Shown piece by piece: positions 53,216 through 61,919 of a stretch of DNA of 64,000 nucleotides (the first letter of the stretch is position 1; each line of letters begins with the position of its first letter). The notes below the pieces were generated by a model that was not told the origin of the DNA, did not search any database, and saw only the letters and a list, made by a program, of their open reading frames with translations. This DNA comes from Herbiconiux moechotypicola (GTDB lineage: Bacteria > Actinomycetota > Actinomycetes > Actinomycetales > Microbacteriaceae), in assembly GCF_024979255.1 (NCBI RefSeq), contig NZ_JANLCN010000002.1:434001-498000 (forward strand), given 5' to 3'. Both the position numbers and the translations under genes were made by a program.

Positions 53216-53968
53216 TCACGGGGTGTGGGCGAGACCCCAGAGGCGCTGCAGCGTGAGCTCGTCGAAGCCGTCGTCGGCGAGGTCGGAGGCGCCGTGCACC
53301 TCAGCGTGCAACTGCTCCATCCGATCGTCGAGCGCCGCCGCCGACGCCGCTGCGGCAGCGAGCTCGGCGCGCAGCCGCTCGGGCACCTCGCCGTCGTACT
53401 TGTAGAAGATCTTGTGCTCGAGACTCGCCCAGAAGTCCTGCGCCACCGACCGGATCTGGATCTCGACCGCCAGCGGCAGCGCCCCCGACGAGAGGAACAC
53501 CGGCACCTCGACGATGGCGTGCAGACTCCGGTACCCGTTCGCCTTCGGCTCGGCGATGTAGTCCTTGATCTCGAGCACCCGCAGGTCGTCCTGCGCCGTG
53601 AGCGCCTCGAGCACCCGGTAGCAGTCCTGGATGAACGAGCACGTCACCCGCACTCCCGCGATGTCGCGGATCGATGCCCGGATCGCCTCCGCATCCGGTG
53701 CGCAACCCTTGCGCAGCACCTTCTCGATGAGGCTCTTCGGCGACTTCACCCGCGACTTCACGTGCTCGATCGGGTTGTAGCGATGCAGGTGCAAGAACTC
53801 CTCGCGGAGGATCATCACCTTCGTCTCCACCTCGGCCACGGCGAAGCGGTGCTCCATCGAGAGCCGCTGCACGGTGTCGCGCAGGCCCACCGCGAAGGCG
53901 AGCATCTCCTGGGTGCCGACGGCGGGGCGGGTGGCGAGGGTGCCGGCTGGTGCGGCGCTGACGTCCAT
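53216..53968 (-). CDS. Small alarmone synthetase (RelA/SpoT synthetase domain only)
   Basis: Length 250 residues. Synthetase motifs: HVKSRVKSPKSLIEKVLRKG, IRDIAGVRVTCSFIQDCYRV, KDYIAEPKANGYRSLHAIVE (G-loop with Tyr) and VEIQIRSVAQDFWASLEHKI. No hydrolase, TGS or ACT domain is present, so this is a RelP/RelQ-type enzyme making (p)ppGpp. ATG 53968 lacks a Shine-Dalgarno. Its start is separated from the upstream flavoprotein gene by 62 bp. Expected to be active in stress or cell-wall damage responses. Confidence 0.88.
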   Translation of the reverse strand: MDVSAAPAGTLATRPAVGTQEMLAFAVGLRDTVQRLSMEHRFAVAEVETKVMILREEFLHLHRYNPIEHVKSRVKSPKSLIEKVLRKGCAPDAEAIRASIRDIAGVRVTCSFIQDCYRVLEALTAQDDLRVLEIKDYIAEPKANGYRSLHAIVEVPVFLSSGALPLAVEIQIRSVAQDFWASLEHKIFYKYDGEVPERLRAELAAAAASAAALDDRMEQLHAEVHGASDLADDGFDELTLQRLWGLAHTP

Positions 53969-54030
53969 GAACCCAGTCAACCGTGGCGCTCTTGCGGTCT
54001 CCGGGGCGGTGCCTGGGATGCGCCTGAGAG

Positions 54031-55338
54031 TCAGCGGGGCAGGCCCAGAACCCGCTCGAGGTACGGGTTGCGAAAGCGGCGCCCGGGATCGAGCTGCTCG
54101 GCGAGCTCCGCGAAGCGGCCGAGCGTCGGGTAGCGCGCCGCCACGGCCCCGCCGTCGAGCGCGAACCACTTGCCCCAGTGCGGCCGCGGCTCGAACGGCT
54201 CCAGCGCCGCCTCCACCACGGGGAGCAGCTCGCGCACCGCCTCGGGGTGGTTCTGCCAGGTGAAGTGGATGCCGACGCTCGCCGCACCCCGGGTGGGGCT
54301 CAGCCATTGCCCGTCTCCCGCGACCGTGCGCACCTCCGACACGAGCAGGTGGGGCCGGATGCGCGACGCCAGCGACCGCACCGCCTCCAGCGCGGCGGGC
54401 GCGACGGAGCGGTCGACGAAGTACTCGGTCTGGATCTCGTCGCCGTTCGACGGGGTGGCGTCGATGCGGAAGTGCGGCAGCCGCTCGCACCAGGGGCCCT
54501 CCACCCCGCCCTGCACGGTCGTGTTGTCGTGCCCCTCGTCGGCGGGTGACATCACCTTCGCGCCGGCGGAGCGCGCCCCGAACCAGCCGGCGTCCGCATC
54601 CACGGGCCCGTCGTCGACGCGCGACTTCACCCACACCTGGTGCACGCCCGAGTCCCGCCAGTCGGTGAACAGGCTCACGCTGTAGGCGCCGCCCATCACC
54701 TCGTCGAAACGGCCGAGCGCGGTCTCCCAGGGCAGGTCGAGGTACACGTCCTGCCGCATGCGATAGCTGGGCCGGATGCGCAGGGTGAGCCGGGTGGTGA
54801 CGCCGAGGGCGCCGAGGGCGATGACGGCACCGCCGAACCGCTCGTCGCCGTCGTCGATCCGCACGAGCGATCCGGTGCCGTCGATCAGCTCGACTCCGAC
54901 CACCGCGGCCGACAGGTTGCGGTTGCGGTCACCCGAGCCGTGGGTGCCGGTCGCGACGGCGCCACCGACCGAGATGTGCGGGAGCGACCCCATGTTCTCG
55001 AGCGCCCAGCCGGCCGCCTCGAGGTGCGTGGCCAGCGTGGCGTAGCGGGTGGCGGAGGGTACGGAGACCGTGCGGGCGAGGGGGTCGATGCGCAGCTCGC
55101 GGTCGGCCTCCGCGTCGAGCGCTTCGAGACTGAGCAGCACTCCGCCGTCGCCCGGGTCGGCGAGGTCGTTGAAGGAGTGCCGTGACCCGAGGGCGCGCAC
55201 GCGCCGGGACGCCGCGACCACCTCCTGCGCCTCGGCCACCGATCTCGGCTCGACGAGCGCGCCGGCGGCGAAGCGGTGCGTGCCCGCCCAGTTCGATCCT
55301 GGCCAGTTCGATCCTGGCGAGTTCGATCCTGGCTGCAT
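54031..55338 (-). CDS. FAD-linked alditol oxidase (xylitol/sorbitol oxidase-like)
   Basis: Length 435 residues. The FAD domain shows ALGSRHSFNDLADPGDGGVL (the His is the usual covalent flavin site), LPHISVGGAVATGTHGSGDR and GALGVTTRLTLRIRP. The C-terminal HFTWQNHPEAVRELLPVVEA and RPHWGKWFALDGG are the D-arabinono-lactone/alditol oxidase signature. It should oxidise a sugar alcohol with H2O2 release. The first 18 residues contain three repeats of PGSN/W, coded by a 15-bp tandem repeat. AGGAG is 5 nt before the ATG. Adjacent to an aldo/keto reductase. Confidence 0.85.
   Translation of the reverse strand: MQPGSNSPGSNWPGSNWAGTHRFAAGALVEPRSVAEAQEVVAASRRVRALGSRHSFNDLADPGDGGVLLSLEALDAEADRELRIDPLARTVSVPSATRYATLATHLEAAGWALENMGSLPHISVGGAVATGTHGSGDRNRNLSAAVVGVELIDGTGSLVRIDDGDERFGGAVIALGALGVTTRLTLRIRPSYRMRQDVYLDLPWETALGRFDEVMGGAYSVSLFTDWRDSGVHQVWVKSRVDDGPVDADAGWFGARSAGAKVMSPADEGHDNTTVQGGVEGPWCERLPHFRIDATPSNGDEIQTEYFVDRSVAPAALEAVRSLASRIRPHLLVSEVRTVAGDGQWLSPTRGAASVGIHFTWQNHPEAVRELLPVVEAALEPFEPRPHWGKWFALDGGAVAARYPTLGRFAELAEQLDPGRRFRNPYLERVLGLPR
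55290..55334 (-). repeat. 15-bp tandem repeat at the N-terminus of the alditol oxidase gene
   Basis: Three copies of AGTTCGATCCTGGCN (55290-55304, 55305-55319, 55320-55334), differing only at the last base, encode PGSN-type repeats just after the start codon. Frame is preserved. Likely slippage. Confidence 0.85.
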
Positions 55339-55406
55339 CCCGGCTCCTCTTCGCGCCTGTCTCGGCCTGCCCGGCCTACCTGCCTGCTTACTTTGCTCGC
55401 CCGGCG

Positions 55407-56417
55407 CTACGCCGTGCGGCCGGTGCCGTGCACCGCGTAGGGCTCGATCGCGGCGATCTCGTCGGCGTCGAGCGGTGCCGCGTCGAGGGCGGCCACGTTC
55501 TGCTCGAGCTGGGTCACGCTCGAGGCGCCGATGAGCGCCGAGGTCACCTGCGGGTGCCGCAGCACCCAGCTCAGCGCGAGCTGCGCGAGCGTCTGCCCAC
55601 GGCCCGCGGCGATCTCGTTGAGTGCCCGGGCGCGGCCGAGGTACTCCTCGTCGATGCCCTTCTGCGAGAGGAAGTGCGAGGTCGCCGCCCGCGAGTCGGC
55701 GGGCACGTGGCCGTCGAGGTAGCGGTCGGTGAGCAGGCCCTGCGCGAGCGGTGAGAAGACGATGCTGCCGGCTCCCACCTCGTCGAGCACGGGCAGCAGC
55801 CCGTCTTCGATGTGGCGGTCGAACATGGAGTAGCGGGGCTGGTGGATGGTGAGCGGGATCTTGTGCTCGGCCAGGATGCGCGCGGCCTCCCGGGTCTGCT
55901 CGGGCGAGTAGTTCGACACGCCCACGTAGAGCGCCTTGCCGGAGTGCACGGCGGTGGCCAGCGCCCCCATGGTCTCGTCGAGCGGGGTGTCGGGGTCGAA
56001 GCGGTGGGAGTAGAAGATGTCGACGTAGTCGAGGCCGAGACGGCCGAGGGACTGGTCGAGCGAGGCGAGCAGGTTCTTGCGCGAGCCCCACTCGCCGTAC
56101 GGCCCGGGCCACATGTGGTAGCCGGCCTTCGACGACACGATGATCTCGTCGCGGTAGGGCCCCAGGTCTTCGGCGAAGATGCGGCCGAAGTTCGTCTCGG
56201 CCGAGCCGGGGGGCGGCCCGTAGTTGTTCGCGAGGTCGAAGTGGGTGATGCCGAGGTCGAAGGCGCGGCGCAGGATGGCGCGCTGGGTGTCGATCGGGCG
56301 TTCGTGCCCGAAGTTGTGCCAGAGGCCGAGGGAGAGGCCGGGCAGGAGCAGTCCACTGCGCCCCGAGCGCTTGTAGACCATGGATTCGTAGCGGGCATCG
56401 GCGGCGATGTAAGTCAC
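55407..56417 (-). CDS. Aldo/keto reductase (YghZ-like)
   Basis: Length 336 residues. YIAADARYESMVYKRSGRSG, LGLWHNFGHERPIDTQ, DLANNYGPPPGSAE (catalytic Tyr), IIVSSKAGYHMWPGPYGEWG (Lys) and DIFYSHRFDPDTPLDETMGA (His) complete the AKR tetrad. The GPYGEWGSRKNL block identifies the L-glyceraldehyde 3-phosphate/methylglyoxal reductase subgroup. GTG 56417 is preferred to ATG 56381 since YghZ homologues begin TYxA; CATGAT ends 6 nt before it. NADPH-dependent removal of toxic aldehydes is likely. Confidence 0.87.
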   Translation of the reverse strand: MTYIAADARYESMVYKRSGRSGLLLPGLSLGLWHNFGHERPIDTQRAILRRAFDLGITHFDLANNYGPPPGSAETNFGRIFAEDLGPYRDEIIVSSKAGYHMWPGPYGEWGSRKNLLASLDQSLGRLGLDYVDIFYSHRFDPDTPLDETMGALATAVHSGKALYVGVSNYSPEQTREAARILAEHKIPLTIHQPRYSMFDRHIEDGLLPVLDEVGAGSIVFSPLAQGLLTDRYLDGHVPADSRAATSHFLSQKGIDEEYLGRARALNEIAAGRGQTLAQLALSWVLRHPQVTSALIGASSVTQLEQNVAALDAAPLDADEIAAIEPYAVHGTGRTA

Positions 56418-56479
56418 CCCTCGATCATGGCACGCCCCGCGCATCTCATGTTCACGTCACCATGGGGCGGATGTCCCCC

Positions 56480-56526
56480 TTGCGGGGGTGGCTGAACCGG
56501 TCTAGGGTTCTTCTAAACCGGTTCAG
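56480..56526 (+). promoter_or_regulatory. LacI-operon promoter with two 14-bp operators
   Basis: -35 TTGCGG (56480-56485), 17-nt spacer, -10 TAGGGT (56503-56508). Two near-identical palindromes with a central CG, CTGAACCGGTCTAG (56492-56505) and CTAAACCGGTTCAG (56513-56526), start 21 bp apart, two helical turns. The first covers the spacer and edge of the -10, the second the transcription start. Central CpG half-sites are typical of LacI-family operators. Confidence 0.82.
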
Positions 56527-56549
56527 AGTGGAGCGAGGAGGTGGATGAC

Positions 56550-57623
56550 GTGAATCAGGCCGTGAACCCGAAGCCCACCATCACCGACGTCGCCCGCGCG
56601 GCGGGGGTGAGCAAGGGCCTCGTCTCCTTCGCCCTCAACGACCGGCCGGGCGTCTCCGCCCGCTCGCGCGATCACATCCTGCGGGTCGCCCGCGAGCTCG
56701 GCTACCGCCCGAGCGTGAGCGCGCGCTCCCTCTCCACCAGCACGTCGTACGCCTGCGGGCTCGTCATCGCCCGCGACCCCGAGATCATCTCGGCCGACCC
56801 GTTCTTCCCGTCGTTCATCGCCGGGGTCGAGCGGGTGCTCGTCGCCGAGGGGCGGGCCCTCGTGCTCAGCGTGGTCGGCGGAGACGAGCACGAGGATGCG
56901 GTCTACCGCACCCTCGCTGCCGACAAGCGGGTCGACGGGGTCTTCCTCACCGACCTGCGGCGGGATGACCCGCGCATCCCGCTGCTCGCCGAGCTCGGGC
57001 TCCCCGCCGTCACGCTCGGCCGCACCCCCGGCTCGCCGTTCCCGGCCGTCGCGCTGGACGACACCCCGGGCACCGCCGCGGCCACGCAGCACCTCATCGA
57101 GCAGGGGCACCGCCGCATCGCCCACGTGATCGGCCCGCTGCGCATGATGCACGCCCAGCGCAGGCACGCGGCCTTCGCCGCGACCATGGCGGCGGCCGGG
57201 CTCGATGCCGGGCTCGTCGAAGAGACCGACTTCACCGCGGCCCACGGCGCCGCCGCGACGGCGCGGCTGCTCGATCTCGCGAACCCGCCCACCGCGATCG
57301 TCTACGACAACGACCCGATGGCCATCGCCGGTCTCGGTGTGGCCCACGAGCGGGGCCTGCGGGTGCCGGGCGATCTCTCGATCACGGGGTTCGACGACTC
57401 CGAGATCGCCCGCTACGTCTACCCCGCGCTGACCTCGGTGCGGTCCGACCCTCAGTTGTGGGGCGAGGCGGCCGCCCGGTCGCTGCTCGCGGCCATCGCC
57501 GACCGTGACCCGGTCGCCGACGTCGACCTCCCGCCCGCGCACCTCGTGGTGCGCGCCTCGACCGGCCCGGTCTCCACCGGGCCCTCCCCGTCCGGCCCCG
57601 CGCCCACCGGCGCGCGCGCCTGA
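56550..57623 (+). CDS. LacI-family regulator of the sugar operon
   Basis: Length 357 residues. HTH and hinge: TITDVARAAGVSKGLVSFAL, NDRPGVSARSRDHILRVARE, LGYRPSVSARSLSTS. Periplasmic-binding-like ligand domain: VDGVFLTDLRRDD, HVIGPLRMMHAQRRHAAFAA, ITGFDDSEIARYVYPALTSV. GTG 56550 is chosen because GAGGAGGT lies 7 nt before it; GTG 56541 abuts that site. Operators sit on its own promoter, and the transporter operon follows 38 bp downstream, so it likely represses the whole unit in the absence of the sugar. Confidence 0.9.
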   Translation: MNQAVNPKPTITDVARAAGVSKGLVSFALNDRPGVSARSRDHILRVARELGYRPSVSARSLSTSTSYACGLVIARDPEIISADPFFPSFIAGVERVLVAEGRALVLSVVGGDEHEDAVYRTLAADKRVDGVFLTDLRRDDPRIPLLAELGLPAVTLGRTPGSPFPAVALDDTPGTAAATQHLIEQGHRRIAHVIGPLRMMHAQRRHAAFAATMAAAGLDAGLVEETDFTAAHGAAATARLLDLANPPTAIVYDNDPMAIAGLGVAHERGLRVPGDLSITGFDDSEIARYVYPALTSVRSDPQLWGEAAARSLLAAIADRDPVADVDLPPAHLVVRASTGPVSTGPSPSGPAPTGARA

Positions 57624-57661
57624 GAACCGCGGCCCCGGCCGCCACCGAAAGGAGCACCACC

Positions 57662-59035
57662 GTGCACATCCGCAAGGCCTCAGCGACGAGGCCGCCTGAG
57701 GGCATCGCCCCGCACGCACCCCGCCCATCCGTCACCCGTTCCGCCCGGCGCTCCGCCGGCCGCACCGTCGCGGTCGCCGGCGCGCTGGCCGCCTCGCTCG
57801 TGCTGGCCGCCTGCTCGGGCGGTGGCGGCGGTTCCTCCGACGACCTCACGGCCACCGGCCCCATCACCATCTGGTACTCCAACAACGAGGCCGAGGTGAC
57901 CTGGGGCAAGCAGATGGTCGAGGCGTGGAACGCCGAGCATCCGGATGAGCAGATCACCGCCCAGGAGATCCCCGCCGGCAAGTCGAGCGAAGAGGTGATC
58001 GGCGCCGCCATCACCGCGGGCAACGCGCCCTGTCTCGTGCTCAACACGGCTCCGAGCGCCGTGGGACAGTTCGAGAAGCAGGGCGGACTCGTCGACCTCT
58101 CGAGCTTCCCCGACGGCGCCTCCTACATCGAGGAGCGCTCCGGCGCGCTCGCCGAGCAGTACCAGAACGCCGACGGCGACTACTTCCAGTTCCCGTGGAA
58201 GTCGAACCCCGTCGTCATCTTCTACAACAAGGCCCTGTTCGCCCAGGCCGGCCTCGACCCCGAGAACCCGGCGCTGTCGACCTACGACGACTTCCTCGCC
58301 ACCTCGAAGGCGCTGGTCGACGCCGGGGTCTCGCCCTACGCCATCCAGCCGGCTCCCACGAGCGAGTTCTACCAGATGCAGTTCGACTTCTACCCGCTCT
58401 ACGCGGCGGCCACCGGTGGCTCGCAGATCGTGGAGGACGGCGCAGCAACCTTCGCCGACGACGCCGGCTACGAGGTGGCGCAGTTCTGGCGCGAGCTCTA
58501 CGACCAGAAGCTGGCCGGCCAGGAGATGTACCAGGGCGACGCCTTCGCCGACGGTCAGGCCGCGATGGCCATCGTGGGCCCGTGGGCCATCTCGGTCTAC
58601 GGCGACATGGACTTCGGTGCCGTTCCGGTGCCCACCCCCGACGGCACGCCGGCCGACGAGACCTGGACCTTCAGCGATGCGAAGAACATCGGTCTGTTCT
58701 CGGCCTGCGAGAACAAGGGCACGGCCTGGGAGGTGCTGAAGTTCGCCACCAGCGAGGAGCAGGACGGCGCCTTCCTCGAGGCCACCGGCCAGATGCCGCT
58801 GCGGCAGGACCTGCCGACCGTCTACGCCGACTACTTCGCCGCGCATCCCGAATACGTGCAGTTCGGCGACCAGGCGAGCCGCACCGTCGAGGTGCCGGCC
58901 GGGCCCAACACCGTCCAGATCATGCAGACCTTCCGCGACGCGTGGAGCAAGGCCGTGATCTTCGGCGAGGGAGACGTCGACACCGCACTCGACGACGCCG
59001 CCGCGAAGATCGACGACCTGGCCTCGCAGCCCTAG
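57662..59035 (+). CDS. Sugar ABC transporter substrate-binding lipoprotein
   Basis: Length 457 residues. Signal peptide RTVAVAGALAASLVLAAC with lipobox LAAC preceded by a long basic leader; then a Gly/Ser linker. The CUT1-type binding fold: ITIWYSNNEAEVTWGKQMVE, FYNKALFAQAGLDPENPALS, FADGQAAMAIVGPWAISVYG, FGAVPVPTPDGTP. AAGGAG is 7 nt before the GTG. The ligand is a di- or oligosaccharide, likely a beta-mannoside given the GH130 gene in the same operon. Confidence 0.9.
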   Translation: MHIRKASATRPPEGIAPHAPRPSVTRSARRSAGRTVAVAGALAASLVLAACSGGGGGSSDDLTATGPITIWYSNNEAEVTWGKQMVEAWNAEHPDEQITAQEIPAGKSSEEVIGAAITAGNAPCLVLNTAPSAVGQFEKQGGLVDLSSFPDGASYIEERSGALAEQYQNADGDYFQFPWKSNPVVIFYNKALFAQAGLDPENPALSTYDDFLATSKALVDAGVSPYAIQPAPTSEFYQMQFDFYPLYAAATGGSQIVEDGAATFADDAGYEVAQFWRELYDQKLAGQEMYQGDAFADGQAAMAIVGPWAISVYGDMDFGAVPVPTPDGTPADETWTFSDAKNIGLFSACENKGTAWEVLKFATSEEQDGAFLEATGQMPLRQDLPTVYADYFAAHPEYVQFGDQASRTVEVPAGPNTVQIMQTFRDAWSKAVIFGEGDVDTALDDAAAKIDDLASQP

Positions 59036-59043
59036 GAGTCACC

Positions 59044-59925
59044 ATGAAGCGCCTCCTCGGGCGCCAGCCGCTCGGGCTGCTGTTCAGCTCGCCCTACCTG
59101 GCGTTCGTGATCCTCGTGTTCGCGTTCCCCATCGTCTACGCGGTGTGGATCTCGTTCCACGACTTCTTCTTCGCCGCTCCGGGGGCGGAGCCCGACCGGC
59201 CGTTCGTGGGGCTGGACAATTACGTCTACGCCTTCACCAACGACCAGGTGCTCCGCTCCTTCGCGAACGTCGGGGTGTTCCTCGTCATCAACGTGCCGCT
59301 CACGGTGGTGCTGTCGCTGCTGCTGGCCTCCGCCCTCAATCGGGCGGTGCACGCCCGCACCTTCCTGCGGGTGAGCTACTACGTGCCCTACGTCACGGCG
59401 AGCGTGGCGGTGGTGGCGGTGTGGCTGTTCCTGTTCAGCGGCAGCGGCCTCGTCAACACGATCCTCGGGCCGCTCGCGCCCGACCCGTCGTGGCTCATCA
59501 ACGAGCAGCTCGCCATGCCGGTGATCGCCCTCTACGTCACCTGGAAGCAGCTGGGCTTCTACATCCTGCTCTACCTCGCGGCGCTGCAGAACGTGCCCAA
59601 GGAGCTCTACGAGTCGGCCGCGACCGACGGCGCCGGGCGCATCCGTCAGTTCTTCGCGGTGACGGTGCCGGGAGTGCGGCCGGCGACCCTGCTGGTGCTG
59701 CTCATCTCGACCGTCACCGGGGCGAACCTCTTCACCGAGCCCTACCTGCTCACCGCGGGCGGCGGCCCGAACGGGGCCTCCACCTCGCCGGTGCTCATGA
59801 TGTACCAGCTCGGCATCCAGCAGGGGCAGCCCGACGTGGCCGCGGCCATCGGCATCGTGCTGGTGATCGGCGTGCTCGTCATCGCCTTCATCCAGAACCG
59901 CTTCGTGGGGGAGAGGGAGTCATGA
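59044..59925 (+). CDS. Sugar ABC permease (MalF-like)
   Basis: Length 293 residues, six helices. It starts MKRLLGRQPLGLLFSSPYLA; the EAA loop reads YESAATDGAGRIRQFFAVTV. AGGAG is 5 nt upstream of the ATG. It pairs with the downstream MalG-like permease. Overlap ATGA with that gene. Confidence 0.92.
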   Translation: MKRLLGRQPLGLLFSSPYLAFVILVFAFPIVYAVWISFHDFFFAAPGAEPDRPFVGLDNYVYAFTNDQVLRSFANVGVFLVINVPLTVVLSLLLASALNRAVHARTFLRVSYYVPYVTASVAVVAVWLFLFSGSGLVNTILGPLAPDPSWLINEQLAMPVIALYVTWKQLGFYILLYLAALQNVPKELYESAATDGAGRIRQFFAVTVPGVRPATLLVLLISTVTGANLFTEPYLLTAGGGPNGASTSPVLMMYQLGIQQGQPDVAAAIGIVLVIGVLVIAFIQNRFVGERES

Positions 59926-60755
59926 CCAGACGCGGCGCCGTGCTGAGGTACGTCGTGCTCTTCGCGGGCGCGATCGTGTTCCTCTTCCCCTTCTACTACA
60001 TGGTGATCGGGTCGTTGCAGAAGGAGACCGACCCCACCCTCGCGGGTGCCTTCCCGAACCCGGCGAACCTCACCCTCGACAACTACGTCAACGTGAACGA
60101 GCGCATCGACCTCGTGTCGGGCCTGGTGAACTCGGGCATCTTCACGGGCGGAGTGCTGCTCGGCACGGTGGTGTTCGGCGTGCTCGCGGGCTACGCGCTC
60201 GCCATGCTGCAGTGGCGCGGGCGCAACGCCACCTTCGCGCTGGCGCTGCTGGTGCAGGTCATTCCGTTCCAGCTGCTGCAGATTCCGCTCTACGTGCTGA
60301 TCGCCCGCGACTACGGGCTGAGCGACACCCACCTGGGCATGATCCTGCCCTTCCTCATCAACTCGACGGCGGTGATCATCTTCAGGCAGTACTTCTTGCA
60401 ACTGCCCAAGGAGCTGTTCGAGGCGGCCCGGATCGACGGGGCGGGCGAGCTGCGCCTGCTCTGGAGCGTGGCCCTGCCCCTGGTGCGCCCGGCGCTCGTG
60501 ACGGCCGTGCTGCTCACCTTCATCGGCCCGTGGAACGAATTCCTCTGGCCGTTCCTCATCACCAAAGACGCCTCGATGCAGCCCCTGGCCGTGTCGCTGG
60601 CGAACTACATCTCCACGGTCGCAGCGTCGACCGACAACCCCTTCGGCGCGATCCTCGCCGGCGCGGTGGTGCTCGCGGCCCCGGTGGTCGTGCTGTTCAT
60701 CGTGTTCCAGCGGTACTTCGTGTCGAGCGACCTCGGATCGGGAGTGAAAGGATGA
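59922..60755 (+). CDS. Sugar ABC permease (MalG-like)
   Basis: Length 277 residues, six helices (VLFAGAIVFLFPFYYMVIGS first). EAA loop: FEAARIDGAGELRLLWSVAL. The two permeases and the binding protein lack a matching ATPase in the window, as in other CUT1 systems that share a multi-sugar ATPase such as MsiK. ATGA overlaps at both ends. Confidence 0.92.
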   Translation: MTRRGAVLRYVVLFAGAIVFLFPFYYMVIGSLQKETDPTLAGAFPNPANLTLDNYVNVNERIDLVSGLVNSGIFTGGVLLGTVVFGVLAGYALAMLQWRGRNATFALALLVQVIPFQLLQIPLYVLIARDYGLSDTHLGMILPFLINSTAVIIFRQYFLQLPKELFEAARIDGAGELRLLWSVALPLVRPALVTAVLLTFIGPWNEFLWPFLITKDASMQPLAVSLANYISTVAASTDNPFGAILAGAVVLAAPVVVLFIVFQRYFVSSDLGSGVKG

Positions 60756-61879
60756 CCATGACCCCCACCACCAGCAGCAGCACCGCCGGCGCAACCGGCG
60801 CCACCGGCACCGTGTCCACCGAGGTGCCCTACCGCCTCGAGCGGGCCGGCATCGTGATGGAGCCGGAGCCCGGCAGCGAACTCGAGGCCGAGGGGGTGCT
60901 GAACCCCGCCTCGGGCCGCGGCACGGACGGCGAGCTCTACCTGCTGCCGCGGCTCGTGGCCTCCGGCAACGTGTCGCGGGTCGGCCTCGCCAGGGTCGTC
61001 GTGGAGGGTGGTGTGCCGACCGGAGTCGAACGGCAGGGCGTCGTGCTCGCACCCGACCGGGAGTTCGAGCGGGGCGCCCACAACGCGGGCGTCGAAGACC
61101 CGCGGGTCACGTTCATTCCGTCACTCGGCGCATCCGGTCTGCACCTGATGACCTACGTCGCCTACGGTCCGCTCGGGCCGCGGACGGCGCTCGCCGTGTC
61201 GGACGACCTGCGGTCGTGGCGCCGCCTCGGGCCCGTCACCTTCGCCTACGACGACGAGCTGTCGATCGACCTCGGGCTCTTCCACAACAAGGACACCGTG
61301 TTCTTCCCCACCCCGGTCACGGCCCCCGATGGCACGCCGTCGTACGCGGTGCTGCACCGGCCGATGTGGGACCTCGGCGAGACCAAGCCGGGCGAGGGCG
61401 TGCGGCTGCCGGCGGGGGTGACGGATGCGCGTCAGAGCATCTGGATCTCGTACGTGCCGGTCGAGGCCGTCGCGCGCGACCTCTCCGAGCTCACGCGCTG
61501 GACGAGGCACCGCTTTCTCGCCGGCCCCGCGTTCCCGTTCGAGGAGCTCAAGATCGGTGGAGGACCGGCGCCGCTGCGGGTGCCAGAGGGCTGGCTGCTC
61601 ATCCACCACGGCGTGACCGGGGTGATCGACAGCGCCTTCTCGCAGCAGCAGAAGGTGAACTACGCGGCGGGAGCCCTTCTGCTCGACGCCGACGACCCGT
61701 CGATCGTGCTGGCGCGCACGGCGGAGCCGCTGCTCGCCCCCGAGACCGAGGAGGAGCGCAGCGGCATCGTGCCGAACGTGGTGTTCCCCACCGCGATCGA
61801 GGAGATCGACGGGCAGCACTTCGTGTTCTACGGCATGGCCGACTCCAAGATCGGGGTCGCGAGACTGCTGCACACCTGA
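60752..61879 (+). CDS. GH130-family mannoside phosphorylase or mannosidase
   Basis: Length 375 residues. Five-bladed beta-propeller signatures: GVLNPASGRGTDGELYLLPR, HNAGVEDPRVTFIPSLGAS, YVAYGPLGPRTALAVSDDLR, FPFEELKIGGGPAPLRVPEG and FVFYGMADSKIGVARLLHT. GH130 enzymes act on beta-mannosides (phosphorolysis of beta-1,4 or beta-1,2 mannobiose, or hydrolysis). No signal peptide, so it works on the imported sugar. Which linkage is unknown. Confidence 0.88.
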   Translation: MTMTPTTSSSTAGATGATGTVSTEVPYRLERAGIVMEPEPGSELEAEGVLNPASGRGTDGELYLLPRLVASGNVSRVGLARVVVEGGVPTGVERQGVVLAPDREFERGAHNAGVEDPRVTFIPSLGASGLHLMTYVAYGPLGPRTALAVSDDLRSWRRLGPVTFAYDDELSIDLGLFHNKDTVFFPTPVTAPDGTPSYAVLHRPMWDLGETKPGEGVRLPAGVTDARQSIWISYVPVEAVARDLSELTRWTRHRFLAGPAFPFEELKIGGGPAPLRVPEGWLLIHHGVTGVIDSAFSQQQKVNYAAGALLLDADDPSIVLARTAEPLLAPETEEERSGIVPNVVFPTAIEEIDGQHFVFYGMADSKIGVARLLHT

Positions 61880-61919
61880 GGCATCCCACCCACCACCCCC
61901 TTCTGGAAGGCGCTCGACG

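Noticed and set aside
55290-55334. GTTCGATCC repeats resembling tRNA T-arms
   Set aside because: They are 15-bp tandem coding repeats at the start of the alditol oxidase gene; no acceptor stem or other arms are present.
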